This document shows positions 52,286 to 61,196 of a stretch of DNA of 64,000 bases, one piece after another; within the stretch, counting starts at the first letter, position 1; every line of letters begins with the position of its first letter. The position numbers were made by a program, and so were the translations under genes. The stretch lies in the NCBI GenBank assembly GCA_963807425.1, contig CAWEBZ010000001.1:1-64000 (forward strand). Reading direction: 5' to 3'. This stretch comes from VRUE01 sp963807425. Its GTDB lineage: Bacteria; Actinomycetota; Thermoleophilia; Solirubrobacterales; 70-9. Under the pieces are notes generated by a model. The model searched no databases, was not told where the DNA came from, and saw only the letters and a list, made by a program, of their open reading frames with translations.

Positions 52286-53130
52286 TTATCCCTTGACGGC
52301 CCCGGCGGTGAGGCCGGAGACGATGCGGCGCTGGAAGAAGAGGACGAAGACGATGATCGGCACGGTCACCACGACCGCCGCGGCGGCGATGCTGCCGGTC
52401 GGTTCGGTGAACGAGGACTCGCCGGTGAAGAAGGCGAGCGAGGCGGGCACGGTTCGCGAGGCGTCCGAGGAGGTAAGCGAGATCGCGAAGAGGAAGTCGT
52501 TCCAGGCGAAGATGAAGACGAGGATCGCGGCGGTGAACATGCCCGGCGCGGCGAGCGGCACGATCACCTTGCGGAAGGCCTGGAACGGCGTCGCGCCGTC
52601 GACCTGGGCGGCCTGCTCGAGCTCCCAGGGGATCTCGCGGAAGAAGGCGACGAGGCAGTAGATCGCCAGCGGCAGCGAGAAGGTCAGGTAGGGGATGATC
52701 AGGCCCGAGATAGGTGTCGTAGAGGCCGAGCGCCCGCCACATGTCGAAGAGCGGCCCGATCGTCGAGATCGGCGGGAACATCGCGATCGCCAGCGCCCCG
52801 GCGAGGATCACGCCGCTTGCCGGGGAATTCGAGCCGGGCGATCGCGTAGGCGGCGAAGGAGGCGAGCACGATCGAGATCACCGTCGTCGACAGCGCGATC
52901 AGGATCGAGTTGATCAGCGGCTTGATGAAGGGGCTCTCGTCGATGCCGCCTTCGAAGAGGCTCTTGTAGCTGTCGAAGGAGACCTCGCTGGGGATGAAGC
53001 GCCCGTCGGTGATCGCTTCCGGCGGCTTCAGCGAGATCGAGATCAGCCAGAGCACCGGGATCAGGGCGAAGATCAGCACCACCGCGATGCCGATGCTCCA
53101 GAGCACGTATTCGCGGCTTCCGCGTTCCAT
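52286..53130 (-). CDS. Carbohydrate ABC transporter permease, MalG type, frameshifted
   Basis: Starts at ATG 53130 with ERGSREYVLWSIGIAVVLIF, IPVLWLISISLKPPEA. It continues in other frames with AIAMFPPISTIGPLFDMWRA and the EAA loop region near DGATPFQAFRKVIVPLAAPG, then AAILVFIFAWNDFLFAISLT and the C-terminal GLTAGAVKG. Indels near 52,815 and 52,712 split it. Pairs with the MalF-type permease whose stop is 2 bases upstream. Confidence 0.85.
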
Positions 53131-53132
53131 CG

Positions 53133-54040
53133 TTACTTCACCGGCCTTCCTTCTTCGACCCGGGTGCCGAGCACCCGCACGTAGACGAAGGCGATCGACC
53201 AGCACGCAGAGGAAGATCAGCACCGAGACGGCGGAGCCGAGCCCGAGGTTGAGCCGCGAGATCAGCTGGTTGAAGCCGAGGATCGAGACCGATTCGGTGT
53301 CCTGCGCACCGGCGGTCATGATGTAGATCGTGTCGAAGACGCGGAAGGCGTCGAGGGTGCGGAAGAGCAGGGCGACCAGGATCGCCGGCTTCATCAAAGG
53401 CAGGGTGATGCGGATGAAGCGCTGCCAGGCGCTGGCCCCGTCGACCTTCGCCGCCTCGTAGAGCTGGCCGTCGATCGTCACCAGCCCGGCCAGCAGCAGC
53501 AGCGCCATGAAGGGCGTCGTCTTCCAGACCTCGGCCATGATGATCACGGCGAAGGAGCTGAAGCGGCCGCCGAACCAGTCCATTTCGTCGGAGATCAGCG
53601 GCAGGTTGTTGACGAAGCCGCTGTCGGGCGCGAAGGCGAACTGCCAGGAGAAGGCGGCGACCACGGTGATGATCCCGTAGGGGATGAGGACCGCGGTGCG
53701 GACGACGCCGCGGCCGAAGATCGCCCGGTGCATGACCAGGGCGATCGCCATTCCCAGCACCAGCTCGATCGAGACGGTGACGACGGTGAGGAAGACGGTG
53801 TTGAAGACGTCGGTCCACCAGAGCTGCGAGCTGAGCACCGAGGTGTAGTTGTCGAGGCCGACGAAGCCGCCCTCATCGGGGAAGCGCAGGTCGATCTGCT
53901 GGACCGAGAGGACGATCGCGTAGCCGATCGGGTAGGCGGTGACGGCGAGCATCGCGATCACCGCCGGCGCGCAGAGCAGCCAGGCGAGGCGCGTGCTCGG
54001 AGCGGGTCTGCTCGCTGGTCGCCGGGCGTTGCTCGCGCCC
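53133..54040 (-). CDS. Carbohydrate ABC transporter permease, MalF type, frameshifted, start unclear
   Basis: Core reads LAWLLCAPAVIAMLAVTAYP, then FVGLDNYTSVLSSQLWWTDV, VVRTAVLIPYGIITVVAAFS, EAAKVDGASAWQRFIRITLP (EAA loop) and LDAFRVFDTIYIMTAGAQDT. One extra base near 53,193 shifts the end (expected VLVIAFVYVRVLGTR, ending at TAA 53,133-53,135). Upstream of 54,000 another indel hides the start; no ATG, GTG or TTG fits after GGAGG at about 54,044, so the 5' boundary is approximate. Confidence 0.83.
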
Positions 54041-54046
54041 GCCTCC

Positions 54047-55326
54047 TCAGAGCAGCCCTTCCCGCTTGACCGCGTCTTCGAGGTTGGAGCGCAGCTCGTC
54101 GTAGACGGAGGTGGCGTCTTCGGGGTCGATCTTGTCGGGCGGGTGCAGCGAGCGCTGCACCGCCAGGCTGACGTCCTGGTAGGCAGCGGTGCTGGGCCGC
54201 GGGCCGGCGTCTTCGATCGATTCTTTGACCAGCTCGGCGAAGCCCGGGTAGGCCTCGGTCACGGTTTTGGTCGCGTAGAGGTCGGAGCGCGACGGCGGCA
54301 GGCCGTCGAGTTCGACCGCGGTCTTCTGGCTCTCGCGCCCGGCGAGGCAGGCGGTGGCGTCGAAGGCGATGTCCTTGTTCTCCGAGAAGGAGCTGACCGC
54401 GAGGTTGAAGCCGCCGAGCGGCGGCTTGCTCGGCCGGTCGCGTCGATCCGCGGGAAGCGGGCGAAGCCCATGTTCTTGGCGATCTCCGGCGCTTCGGCTT
54501 TGGCGCTGGCGTAGGCGAAGGTGTAGTTGGTCATGAAGGCCGATTCGCCCGACTCGAAGGCGATCCGGGCGGTGTCCTCGTTCGAGGTGGAGAGGCTCGG
54601 CGGCGCCGCCGAGGAGTTGGCGAAGCGACCCATCACCTCCAGCGCGCGAGTTGTCGGGCCTTCGGCCAGGTCGACCGTTTCGGGGCCGGAGAGGAGTTCG
54701 GTGCCGGCGCTCTCGATCAGCGCGTTGACCCAGACGGTGAAGCCCTCGTAGCGGTTCGCCTGGACCTGGATCGTGCCGGCATTGGTGCGACCGAGGCGTT
54801 CGGCCTCGTCGATCATCTCGTCCCAGGTCCGCGGCGCCTCTTTGATCAGGTCCTTGCGGTACCAGAGCAGCTGGGTGTTGGTGTTGAACGGAGCGGCGTA
54901 GAGCTTGCCCTCGAAGGAGGCGGTTTCGATCACGCCGGGGAAGACCTTTTCGGTCACTTCGCGCTTGCGGGTGCCGGTCCACTCTTCGACCCAGCCGGCG
55001 TTGGCGAACTCGCCGGTCCAGATCACGTCCATGCCGATGATGTCGATCGAGGAGTCCTCGGCGCCGAGCCGGCGGACGAGCTGTTCGCGCTGCTGGCTGG
55101 CGTCGGTCGGCAGGAATTCCGGTTCGACCGTGTACTCGCCGTTCGATTCTTCCGAGCAGCGTTTCGCGACTTCCTCGATCGAGCCGCCCGGCTGGATCGC
55201 GACGAACCAGGTCAGGGTCCGCCCTCTGGATCCCTCCGAGTCGTCTCCGCCGGCGTTTAGGGCAACGACCGCGACGACAACGACCACGAGGATCGCCAAG
55301 AGCCCAATCGCCGCTCGTGCCGTCAA
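54047..55326 (-). CDS. Extracellular sugar-binding protein of the ABC transporter, frameshifted
   Basis: Starts at a TTG next to GGAGGAGGAG. N-terminal membrane anchor/signal ARAAIGLLAILVVVVVAVVA, then family-1 solute-binding features: GRTLTWFVAIQPGGSIEEVA, DIIGMDVIWTGEFANAGWVE, FNTNTQLLWYRKDLIKEAPR and TWDEMIDEAERLG. An indel near 54,438 shifts the frame; after it come FNLAVSSFSENKDIAFDATA and a complete C-terminus. First gene of the importer operon; the sugar is unknown. Confidence 0.88.
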
Positions 55327-55415
55327 TCTCCTCCTCCTTCGCCTGCCCCGCCGCGAGGGCGGGGGCGCACCGAAGGAGATGCCCGGATCGGGCGCTATCT
55401 AAACGACGAGTCCGT

Positions 55416-57593
55416 CTATGCGAGCTGCGAGGAAAGGGAGAGCCAGGCGCTCTCCGCCTCCTCGAGGCCGACCGTGAAGCTGCGGTCGCCGGCGGCGATC
55501 TCGATCGTCGTGCCGCCGACCGTGCCGAGCAGGACCGCGCCGAGAAACTCCAGCACCGAACGGTCGCCGCTGAGCAGGAAGCCGCCCGGGCCTTCGCCGA
55601 AGAGAGCCTCGTCGGGGGAGCAGCCGCGTTCGCGCAGTGGCTGCAGGTCGACGCTGCAGCCGGTCCCGCTGCCGATCGCGCTCTCGGCGAGGGCGCAGGC
55701 GAGTCCACCGTCGCTTATGTCGTGGACGGAGGAGAGCTTGCCGGCGCGGACCGCGTCGCGGACCGTGGTGCAGGCGGCGGCCACCGCGGTGATATCGGAC
55801 CGGGGGAGGCCTACGTCGAGCTCGCCGCGCAGCTTCGCCAGCTCCGAGCCGGCGAGCGTGGGGGCGAAGGGGCCGAGCAGGGCGATCGTGTCGCCCTCGC
55901 GGGCGAAGGAGCTGCCGGCGACGGATCCCGGATCCGGCAGTTCGCCGACCATGCCGACGACCGGGGTCGGGTAGATCGGGCCTTCGGGACCCTCGTTGTA
56001 GAGGGAGACGTTGCCGCCGACGACGGGCACGCCGAGCGCCACGCAGGCGTCGGCGAGGCCGCTGACGGCGCGGTCGAGCTGCCAAGCGGTAGCGGGTTTC
56101 TCGGGGTTGCCGAAGTTGAGGCAGTTGGTCAGACCGAGCGGCTCGGCGCCGACGCAGGCGAGGTTCTGCGCGCACTCGAGCACCGCCTCGACCGTGCCCG
56201 CGTAAGGGTCGCAGGCGACGCGGCGGCCGTTGCCGTCGATCGAGACGGCGATCGCGTTGCCGGCCTCGGGGATCTGCAGGACGGCGGCATCGGCAGACTC
56301 AGGCCGGCGCACCGTGCGCGAGCCGACCACCGAGTCGTACTGCTCGAAGGCCCAGCGCTTCGAGGCGACGCTGGAGGAGCCGAGCAGCGCCAGCAGCGTC
56401 TGCTCGGCGGTGGCGCCGGGGTCGAGCGTCGCGCGGTTGCCGTAAATCCAGCCGTCGGGCTCGGCCGGGCTGAGGTCGTAGAGCGGGCAGCCGTCGACCA
56501 GCGCCTCGACCGGCATGTCCCCGACCACCTCGCCGTCGCGCAGCACCCGCACGCGCCCGCTGTCGGTGACGAAGCCGATCTCGGCCGCGCCGGTCTGCCA
56601 TTTCTCGCAGACCGCCAGCACCTCCGACACCCGCGCCGGTTCGACCACGCCGAGCATCCGCTCCTGCGACTCGGAGACCATGATCTCGAAGGGCTCCATG
56701 TCCGCCTCTCTCAGCGGCACTCGCGCCACGTCGAGGTCGATGCCGACCCCGCCGGCCGAGGCCATCTCGCCAGCCGATGAGGTCAGGCCGGCCGCGCCGA
56801 GGTCCTGCAGCGAGACAAGCAGCCCCTTCTCGAGCAGCTCCAGGCAGCACTCGAGCACCTTGGACTCCTCGAAGGGGTCGCCGATCTGCACGGTCGGCCG
56901 CTTCGCCTCGTCGCCGTCGCCGAGCTCGGCCGAAGCCAGCACCGAGGCGCCGCCGATCCCGTCGCGCCCGGTCGAGGCGCCCATCAGGACGACGGCGTTG
57001 CCGACACCGGCGGCCGCGGCGCGGACCATGTCCTTGGTCTGCGCGATCCCGACGCACATCGCGTTGACCAGGCAGTTGTGCTCGTAGGGCGGCTCGAAGT
57101 AGATCTCGCCGCCGACCGTCGCCACCCCGATCGAGTTGCCGTAGTGGCCGATCCCGCGCACCGCGCCGTCGAGCAGGTGCCGGGAGCGGACCGAGTCGAG
57201 CTCGCCAAAGCGCAGCGAGTCGAGGATCGCGATCGGCCGCGCGCCGAGCGCGAAGACGTCGCGGAGGATGCCGCCGACGCCGGTGGCGGCGCCCTGGAAG
57301 GGCTCGACCGCGCTTGGGTGGTTGTGGGACTCGACCTTGAAGGCGATCGCGTGGCCGTTGCCGATGTCGACGGCGCCCGCGTTCTCTCCCGGCCCCATCA
57401 CGACCCGCTCGCCCTCGGTCGGCAGCCGTCGCAGCAGCTTGCGCGAGTGCTTGTAGGCGCAGTGCTCGGACCAGAGCAGGCTGAACATCGCCAGCTCGAC
57501 GTCGTTCGGCTCGCGCCCGAGCTTCTCGACGATCAGCTCGTACTCGGAGTCGGTCAGGCCTAGCTCACGGTGCTTGGCGACGTCCACCCTCAC
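55416..57593 (-). CDS. purL: Phosphoribosylformylglycinamidine synthase subunit II
   Basis: 725 residues from a GTG start, the small PurL form that works with separate PurQ and PurS. AIR-synthase-like repeats: SEHCAYKHSRKLLRRLPTEG, VVMGPGENAGAVDIGNGHAI, ESHNHPSAVEPFQGAATGVG and VVGGNVSLYNEGPEGPIYPT, SSVHDISDGGLACALAESAI. ATP-dependent formation of FGAM. Its start overlaps the purQ stop by 4 bases; no frameshifts, unlike the neighbouring transporter operon. Confidence 0.97.
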   Translation of the reverse strand: MRVDVAKHRELGLTDSEYELIVEKLGREPNDVELAMFSLLWSEHCAYKHSRKLLRRLPTEGERVVMGPGENAGAVDIGNGHAIAFKVESHNHPSAVEPFQGAATGVGGILRDVFALGARPIAILDSLRFGELDSVRSRHLLDGAVRGIGHYGNSIGVATVGGEIYFEPPYEHNCLVNAMCVGIAQTKDMVRAAAAGVGNAVVLMGASTGRDGIGGASVLASAELGDGDEAKRPTVQIGDPFEESKVLECCLELLEKGLLVSLQDLGAAGLTSSAGEMASAGGVGIDLDVARVPLREADMEPFEIMVSESQERMLGVVEPARVSEVLAVCEKWQTGAAEIGFVTDSGRVRVLRDGEVVGDMPVEALVDGCPLYDLSPAEPDGWIYGNRATLDPGATAEQTLLALLGSSSVASKRWAFEQYDSVVGSRTVRRPESADAAVLQIPEAGNAIAVSIDGNGRRVACDPYAGTVEAVLECAQNLACVGAEPLGLTNCLNFGNPEKPATAWQLDRAVSGLADACVALGVPVVGGNVSLYNEGPEGPIYPTPVVGMVGELPDPGSVAGSSFAREGDTIALLGPFAPTLAGSELAKLRGELDVGLPRSDITAVAAACTTVRDAVRAGKLSSVHDISDGGLACALAESAIGSGTGCSVDLQPLRERGCSPDEALFGEGPGGFLLSGDRSVLEFLGAVLLGTVGGTTIEIAAGDRSFTVGLEEAESAWLSLSSQLA

Positions 57594-58216
57594 ACCCGCG
57601 CTCCGGCGACCGCCTCGAAGACCTTCAGCCCATCGGTCGACCCGGTCAGCCGGTCCACCGCGTGCTCTGGGTGCGGCATCAGGCCGAGCACGTTGCCCGC
57701 CTCATTCCTCACTCCGGCGATGTCGCGAGCCGAGCCGTTCGGGTTGTGGCCTGGCGCGTAGCGGTAGGCGACCTGCCCGCCCGCCTCGAGCTCGTCGAGC
57801 ACGTCGTCCGGCGCCCAGAAGCGCCCTTCTCCGTGCTTTGCCGGGATCGAGAGCCGTTCGTCGCCCGCGATCAGCTCGACCTGGCGGCAGTGGAAGCGCA
57901 GGTCCTCGTTGAGGAGGAGGGCGCCGGGGAGGAGGTTCGCCTCACAGAGGACCTGGAAGCCGTTGCAGATCCCCAGCACCGGCCCACCCGAGGCGGCGAA
58001 CTCGGAGACCGCCTCCATCGCGAGGGAGAAGCGGGCGATCGCACCCGCCCGCAGGTAGTCGCCGTAGGAGAAGCCGCCGGGGACGACGACCGCGTCGACG
58101 CCGCTCAGCTCACGCTCCTCGTGCCAGATCAGCCGTGCCTCGCCGAGCAGCGAGCAGGCGTGCAGGGCGTCCCGCTCGTCGCACGACCCAGGGAACTGAA
58201 CGACTCCCCAGATCAC
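57590..58216 (-). CDS. purQ: Phosphoribosylformylglycinamidine synthase subunit I (glutaminase)
   Basis: 208 residues from the GTG at 58216. Class I glutamine amidotransferase: VVVPGGFSYGDYLRAGAIAR, VLGICNGFQVLCEANLLPGA with the catalytic cysteine, and GLMPHPEHAVDRLTGSTDGL with the His-Glu pair. Supplies ammonia to PurL. Overlaps purS (4 bases) and purL (4 bases). Confidence 0.96.
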   Translation of the reverse strand: MIWGVVQFPGSCDERDALHACSLLGEARLIWHEERELSGVDAVVVPGGFSYGDYLRAGAIARFSLAMEAVSEFAASGGPVLGICNGFQVLCEANLLPGALLLNEDLRFHCRQVELIAGDERLSIPAKHGEGRFWAPDDVLDELEAGGQVAYRYAPGHNPNGSARDIAGVRNEAGNVLGLMPHPEHAVDRLTGSTDGLKVFEAVAGARV

Positions 58217-58440
58217 AGCGTGACTATCTCGTAGTCCTCGATCAGCGGGTTGGCGAGCAGCTTCTCGCACAGCTCCTCGAGCCGTGCCGGGTCCTCTGCT
58301 TCCAGCTCGACCATGCGCCCGACCCGCACGTGCTCGATCCCCTCGAAGCCGAGCGCCGGCAGCGCCCGCTCCACCGCCTTGCCCTGGGGGTCGAGGATTC
58401 CCTCCTTGGGCCGGATCAGCACCCGCGCCCTAGCGGCCAT
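58213..58440 (-). CDS. purS: Phosphoribosylformylglycinamidine synthase subunit PurS
   Basis: 75 residues from the ATG at 58440. AARARVLIRPKEGILDPQGK, then AVERALPALGFEGIEHVRVG and LEELCEKLLANPLIEDYEIV are the family pattern. Small dimeric subunit that joins PurQ to PurL. First gene of purS-purQ-purL. The 160 bases between it and purC hold no gene; the promoter for the block may be there. Confidence 0.94.
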   Translation of the reverse strand: MAARARVLIRPKEGILDPQGKAVERALPALGFEGIEHVRVGRMVELEAEDPARLEELCEKLLANPLIEDYEIVTL

Positions 58441-58599
58441 TCGAAACCCCCCCGCGCACGTCTGGCGGCACCAGACCTGCACGGTGCTGTGTCCTCGGTC
58501 GGTCAAATAGCGCTGCTATTCGACCTCCCTGTGTCCTTGCCCCGCTTGGTCCGGCACTCGCCAGCCGCACACGCGGGGATTCCGAAGGGCCGCACGGCA

Positions 58600-59448
58600 C
58601 TAGAAGGTCCGCTCCGTGATCCGCTCGTAGGCCTCGACGTACTTGGCCCGGGTCTGCTCGATCACGTCGGCCGGCAGCTCCGGCGCCGGCGGGGTGTGGT
58701 CCCAGCCCGCCTCGTTGGCCCAGTCGCGCACGTACTGCTTGTCGAAGGAGGGCGGAGTGGCGCCCGGCTGGTAACGGTCGGCAGGCCAGAAGCGCGAGGA
58801 ATCCGGGGTCAGCACCTCGTCGGCGAGAACGACCTCGGCGCCGGCATGCCGGCCGAACTCGAACTTGGTGTCGGCGAGGATGATCCCGCGCTCGGCGGCG
58901 TGCTCGGCGCCGCGCGAGTAGACCTCGATCGAGATCCGCCGCAGCTCCTCCATCAGCGCCCGGTCGCCGACGATCTCTGCCGCCCGCTCGAAATCGACGT
59001 TCTCGTCGTGGTCGCCGATCTCGGCCTTGGTCGCGGGGGTGAAGATCGGCTCCGGCAGCTTGTCGGACTCGAGCAGGTTGGGCGGCAGCTCGATCCCGCA
59101 GACCGCGCCGCTCGACTTGTATTCCTTCCAGCCCGATCCCGAGAGGTAGCCCCGGACCACGCACTCGACCGGGTACATCTCCAGCTTGCGCACCCGCATC
59201 GCTCGTTCCGCCACCTCTTCCGGCACGTCGGCCGAGACGAAGTGGTTGGGCACGATGTCCGCGGTCAGCTCGAACCAGAATTCCGACATCCGGTTCAGCA
59301 CCTTGCCCTTGTCGGGGATCGGCGTCGGCATCACCACGTCGTAGATCGAGATTCGATCCGAGGCGACCAGCAGCAGGTCGTCCTCCCACTCGTAGATCTC
59401 GCGGACCTTGCCCGAGGAATGGAGCTTCAAATCTGCGACCGTGGCCAT
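58600..59448 (-). CDS. purC: Phosphoribosylaminoimidazole-succinocarboxamide synthase
   Basis: 282 residues from the ATG at 59448. HSSGKVREIYEWEDDLLLVA, SDRISIYDVVMPTPIPDKGK, VVRGYLSGSGWKEYKSSGAV and LADTKFEFGRHAGAEVVLAD are SAICAR synthase motifs. Ligates aspartate to CAIR. Upstream of purS on the same strand; diverges from the P450 gene with 57 bases between starts. Confidence 0.96.
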   Translation of the reverse strand: MATVADLKLHSSGKVREIYEWEDDLLLVASDRISIYDVVMPTPIPDKGKVLNRMSEFWFELTADIVPNHFVSADVPEEVAERAMRVRKLEMYPVECVVRGYLSGSGWKEYKSSGAVCGIELPPNLLESDKLPEPIFTPATKAEIGDHDENVDFERAAEIVGDRALMEELRRISIEVYSRGAEHAAERGIILADTKFEFGRHAGAEVVLADEVLTPDSSRFWPADRYQPGATPPSFDKQYVRDWANEAGWDHTPPAPELPADVIEQTRAKYVEAYERITERTF

Positions 59449-59505
59449 CGGGGCCGATGCTAGCTGGAGCGCGCGACGGCCGGACGTCTGCGATCCTTTT
59501 CCGCG

Positions 59506-60834
59506 GTGCTTCCTCCGGAACCGAAGAGCTCCCCTCTGGTACAGACGCTGCGCTGGAGCTTCCGCCCGCTCTCCTTCATGCAGGCGAACCGGGAAAAGTA
59601 CGGCGACAGCTTCAGCGTCAAATTCCTCACCTTCGAGCGGCCGATGGTGATGATTTCCGACCCCGCCGCGATCAAGGCCCTCTACATGGAGCGCTCGCAC
59701 GGCCTGCCGCCGGGCCGCGACATCATCCTCACGCCGATCGTCGGCCCGCGCTCTCTGCTGGTGACCGAAGGCGCCGACCACCTCGCCCACCGCAAGCTGA
59801 TGCTGCCTCCCTTCCACGGCGAGCGGATGCGCTCCTACCAGCCCTTGGTGGAGGAGATCGTCGACCGCGAGATCGACTCCTGGCCGCTGGGCGAGGAGTT
59901 CGCGATCCACCCGCGGATGCAGGCGATCACGCTCGAGGTGATCCTCAAGGTCGTCTTCGGCGTTGCCGACGGACCTCGCTTCGAGCGTCTGCGCAGCGTC
60001 CTCACCAAGGTCCTGGAGGAGACCGCCTCGCCCTTCGCTCAGCTCGCCGGCCTCGCCTCGCGCCGCTTCGGCGGTCGCGGCCCCTGGGCCAAATTCGAAA
60101 AGCAGCTGAAAGAGGCCGACGAGCTGCTCTACGCCGAGATCGCCGACCACCGCGCCAGCGGTGCCTACGAGGAGCGTGACGACATCCTCTCGCTGATGAT
60201 GCAGGCCCGCTTCGAGGACGGCAGCGAGATGAGCGACTCCGACCTGCGCGACCAGCTGATGACTCTGCTGCTCGCCGGCCACGAGACGACCGCCACCGCG
60301 CTGGCATGGACCTTCGACCTGCTGCTGCGCCATAGCGAAAAGCTGCGGCGCCTGCGCGACTCGCTTGAGGACGGCGAGGAGGATTATCTGCGGGCGACGA
60401 TCAGCGAGTCGCTGCGCCTGCGCCCGGTCGTTCCGCTGGCCGGCCGCCGCCTCAACAAAGACCTCGTCGCCGACGGGTTGACATTGCCGGCCGGGACAGA
60501 CGTGACCCCGGCGATCTGGCTCACCCACACCCGCGCCGACGTCTACCCCGAGCCCTTCGCCTTCCGCCCCGAGCGCTTTCTCGAAGACGGCCCCGACACC
60601 TACGCCTGGATCCCCTTCGGCGGCGGAATACGCCGCTGCATCGGGGCGGCCTTCGCCGAGTTCGAGATGCGGATCGTCCTGCGCGAGGTGTTGACCCGCT
60701 GCGAGCTGCACAAGGCCAGCCCCTTGCCGGAGAAGATCGGCCGCCGCAACATCACCCTCTCGCCCAAAGACGGCACCCCGGTCGTGCTCACCGCGCGCCA
60801 CCCGGCGCGCGAGCGCGACCTGGTCCCCGCCTAG
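59506..60834 (+). CDS. Cytochrome P450
   Basis: 442 residues from a GTG start, full length, soluble. I-helix LLLAGHETTATALAWTFDLL (oxygen-binding AGHET), K-helix ExxR in ISESLRLRPVV, PERF motif FAFRPERFLEDGPDTY, and heme loop WIPFGGGIRRCIGAAFAEFE with the axial cysteine. Resembles bacterial CYP families with fatty-acid or terpene-like substrates, but substrate is not predictable. No redox partner gene adjacent. Inserted between purC and the purD-purE-purB block. Confidence 0.95.
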   Translation: MLPPEPKSSPLVQTLRWSFRPLSFMQANREKYGDSFSVKFLTFERPMVMISDPAAIKALYMERSHGLPPGRDIILTPIVGPRSLLVTEGADHLAHRKLMLPPFHGERMRSYQPLVEEIVDREIDSWPLGEEFAIHPRMQAITLEVILKVVFGVADGPRFERLRSVLTKVLEETASPFAQLAGLASRRFGGRGPWAKFEKQLKEADELLYAEIADHRASGAYEERDDILSLMMQARFEDGSEMSDSDLRDQLMTLLLAGHETTATALAWTFDLLLRHSEKLRRLRDSLEDGEEDYLRATISESLRLRPVVPLAGRRLNKDLVADGLTLPAGTDVTPAIWLTHTRADVYPEPFAFRPERFLEDGPDTYAWIPFGGGIRRCIGAAFAEFEMRIVLREVLTRCELHKASPLPEKIGRRNITLSPKDGTPVVLTARHPARERDLVPA

Positions 60835-60848
60835 TCCAGCCCCGGGGG

Positions 60849-60896
60849 ACGTGCCACTTGTTTGGTGCCCCTATGGGTGCCTAAGAAGTGGCACGT
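60849..60896. terminator. Hairpin between convergent P450 and glutaredoxin-like genes
   Basis: ACGTGCCACTT (60849-60859) and AAGTGGCACGT (60886-60896) form an 11-bp perfect inverted repeat around a 26-base loop. It overlaps the last codon and stop of the minus-strand gene. Likely bidirectional terminator. Confidence 0.5.
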
Positions 60897-61177
60897 GCTG
60901 CGGGGTGTTCGTTCGCCCAGCGGGCGATAGTGCCGGAGCCGGAGATCACCTCGCCGTCGTCGAGGACGAGGATCGGCACCTCGTTGGTGCCGCTCAGCTT
61001 CTTCACCTCGGCCCGCTCCTCGTCGCGGCTGCCCCAGGTCCAAGGCATCAGCCGGTAGCCACCGACCACTTTCAGCTCGTACTTGTACCCCGCCGCATCG
61101 AGCGCCTTCCCCGCCTTCGCACACGGATGCGCGAAGCCAGGTCCCAGCTTCTTCTGGCCGCAGGTGTAGAGAACCAT
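60881..61177 (-). CDS. Glutaredoxin/GST N-terminal domain-like protein
   Basis: 98 residues. Thioredoxin-fold pattern: VLYTCGQKKLGPGFAHPCAK (a cysteine and a later Cys instead of CxxC), ALDAAGYKYELKVVGG, then TNEVPILVLDDGEVISGSGT with the cis-proline and IARWANEHPA. Resembles the N-terminal domain of glutathione S-transferases standing alone. Precise role unknown. Lies just downstream of purB's upstream neighbour gap, on the same strand as the purine genes but after purB. Confidence 0.8.
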   Translation of the reverse strand: MVLYTCGQKKLGPGFAHPCAKAGKALDAAGYKYELKVVGGYRLMPWTWGSRDEERAEVKKLSGTNEVPILVLDDGEVISGSGTIARWANEHPAARATS

Positions 61178-61196
61178 CGCGTGAACCTTATCCCGC

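Noticed and set aside
55317..56780. 487-codon plus-strand open frame
   Set aside because: Antisense shadow of purL; composition typical of high-GC antisense frames.
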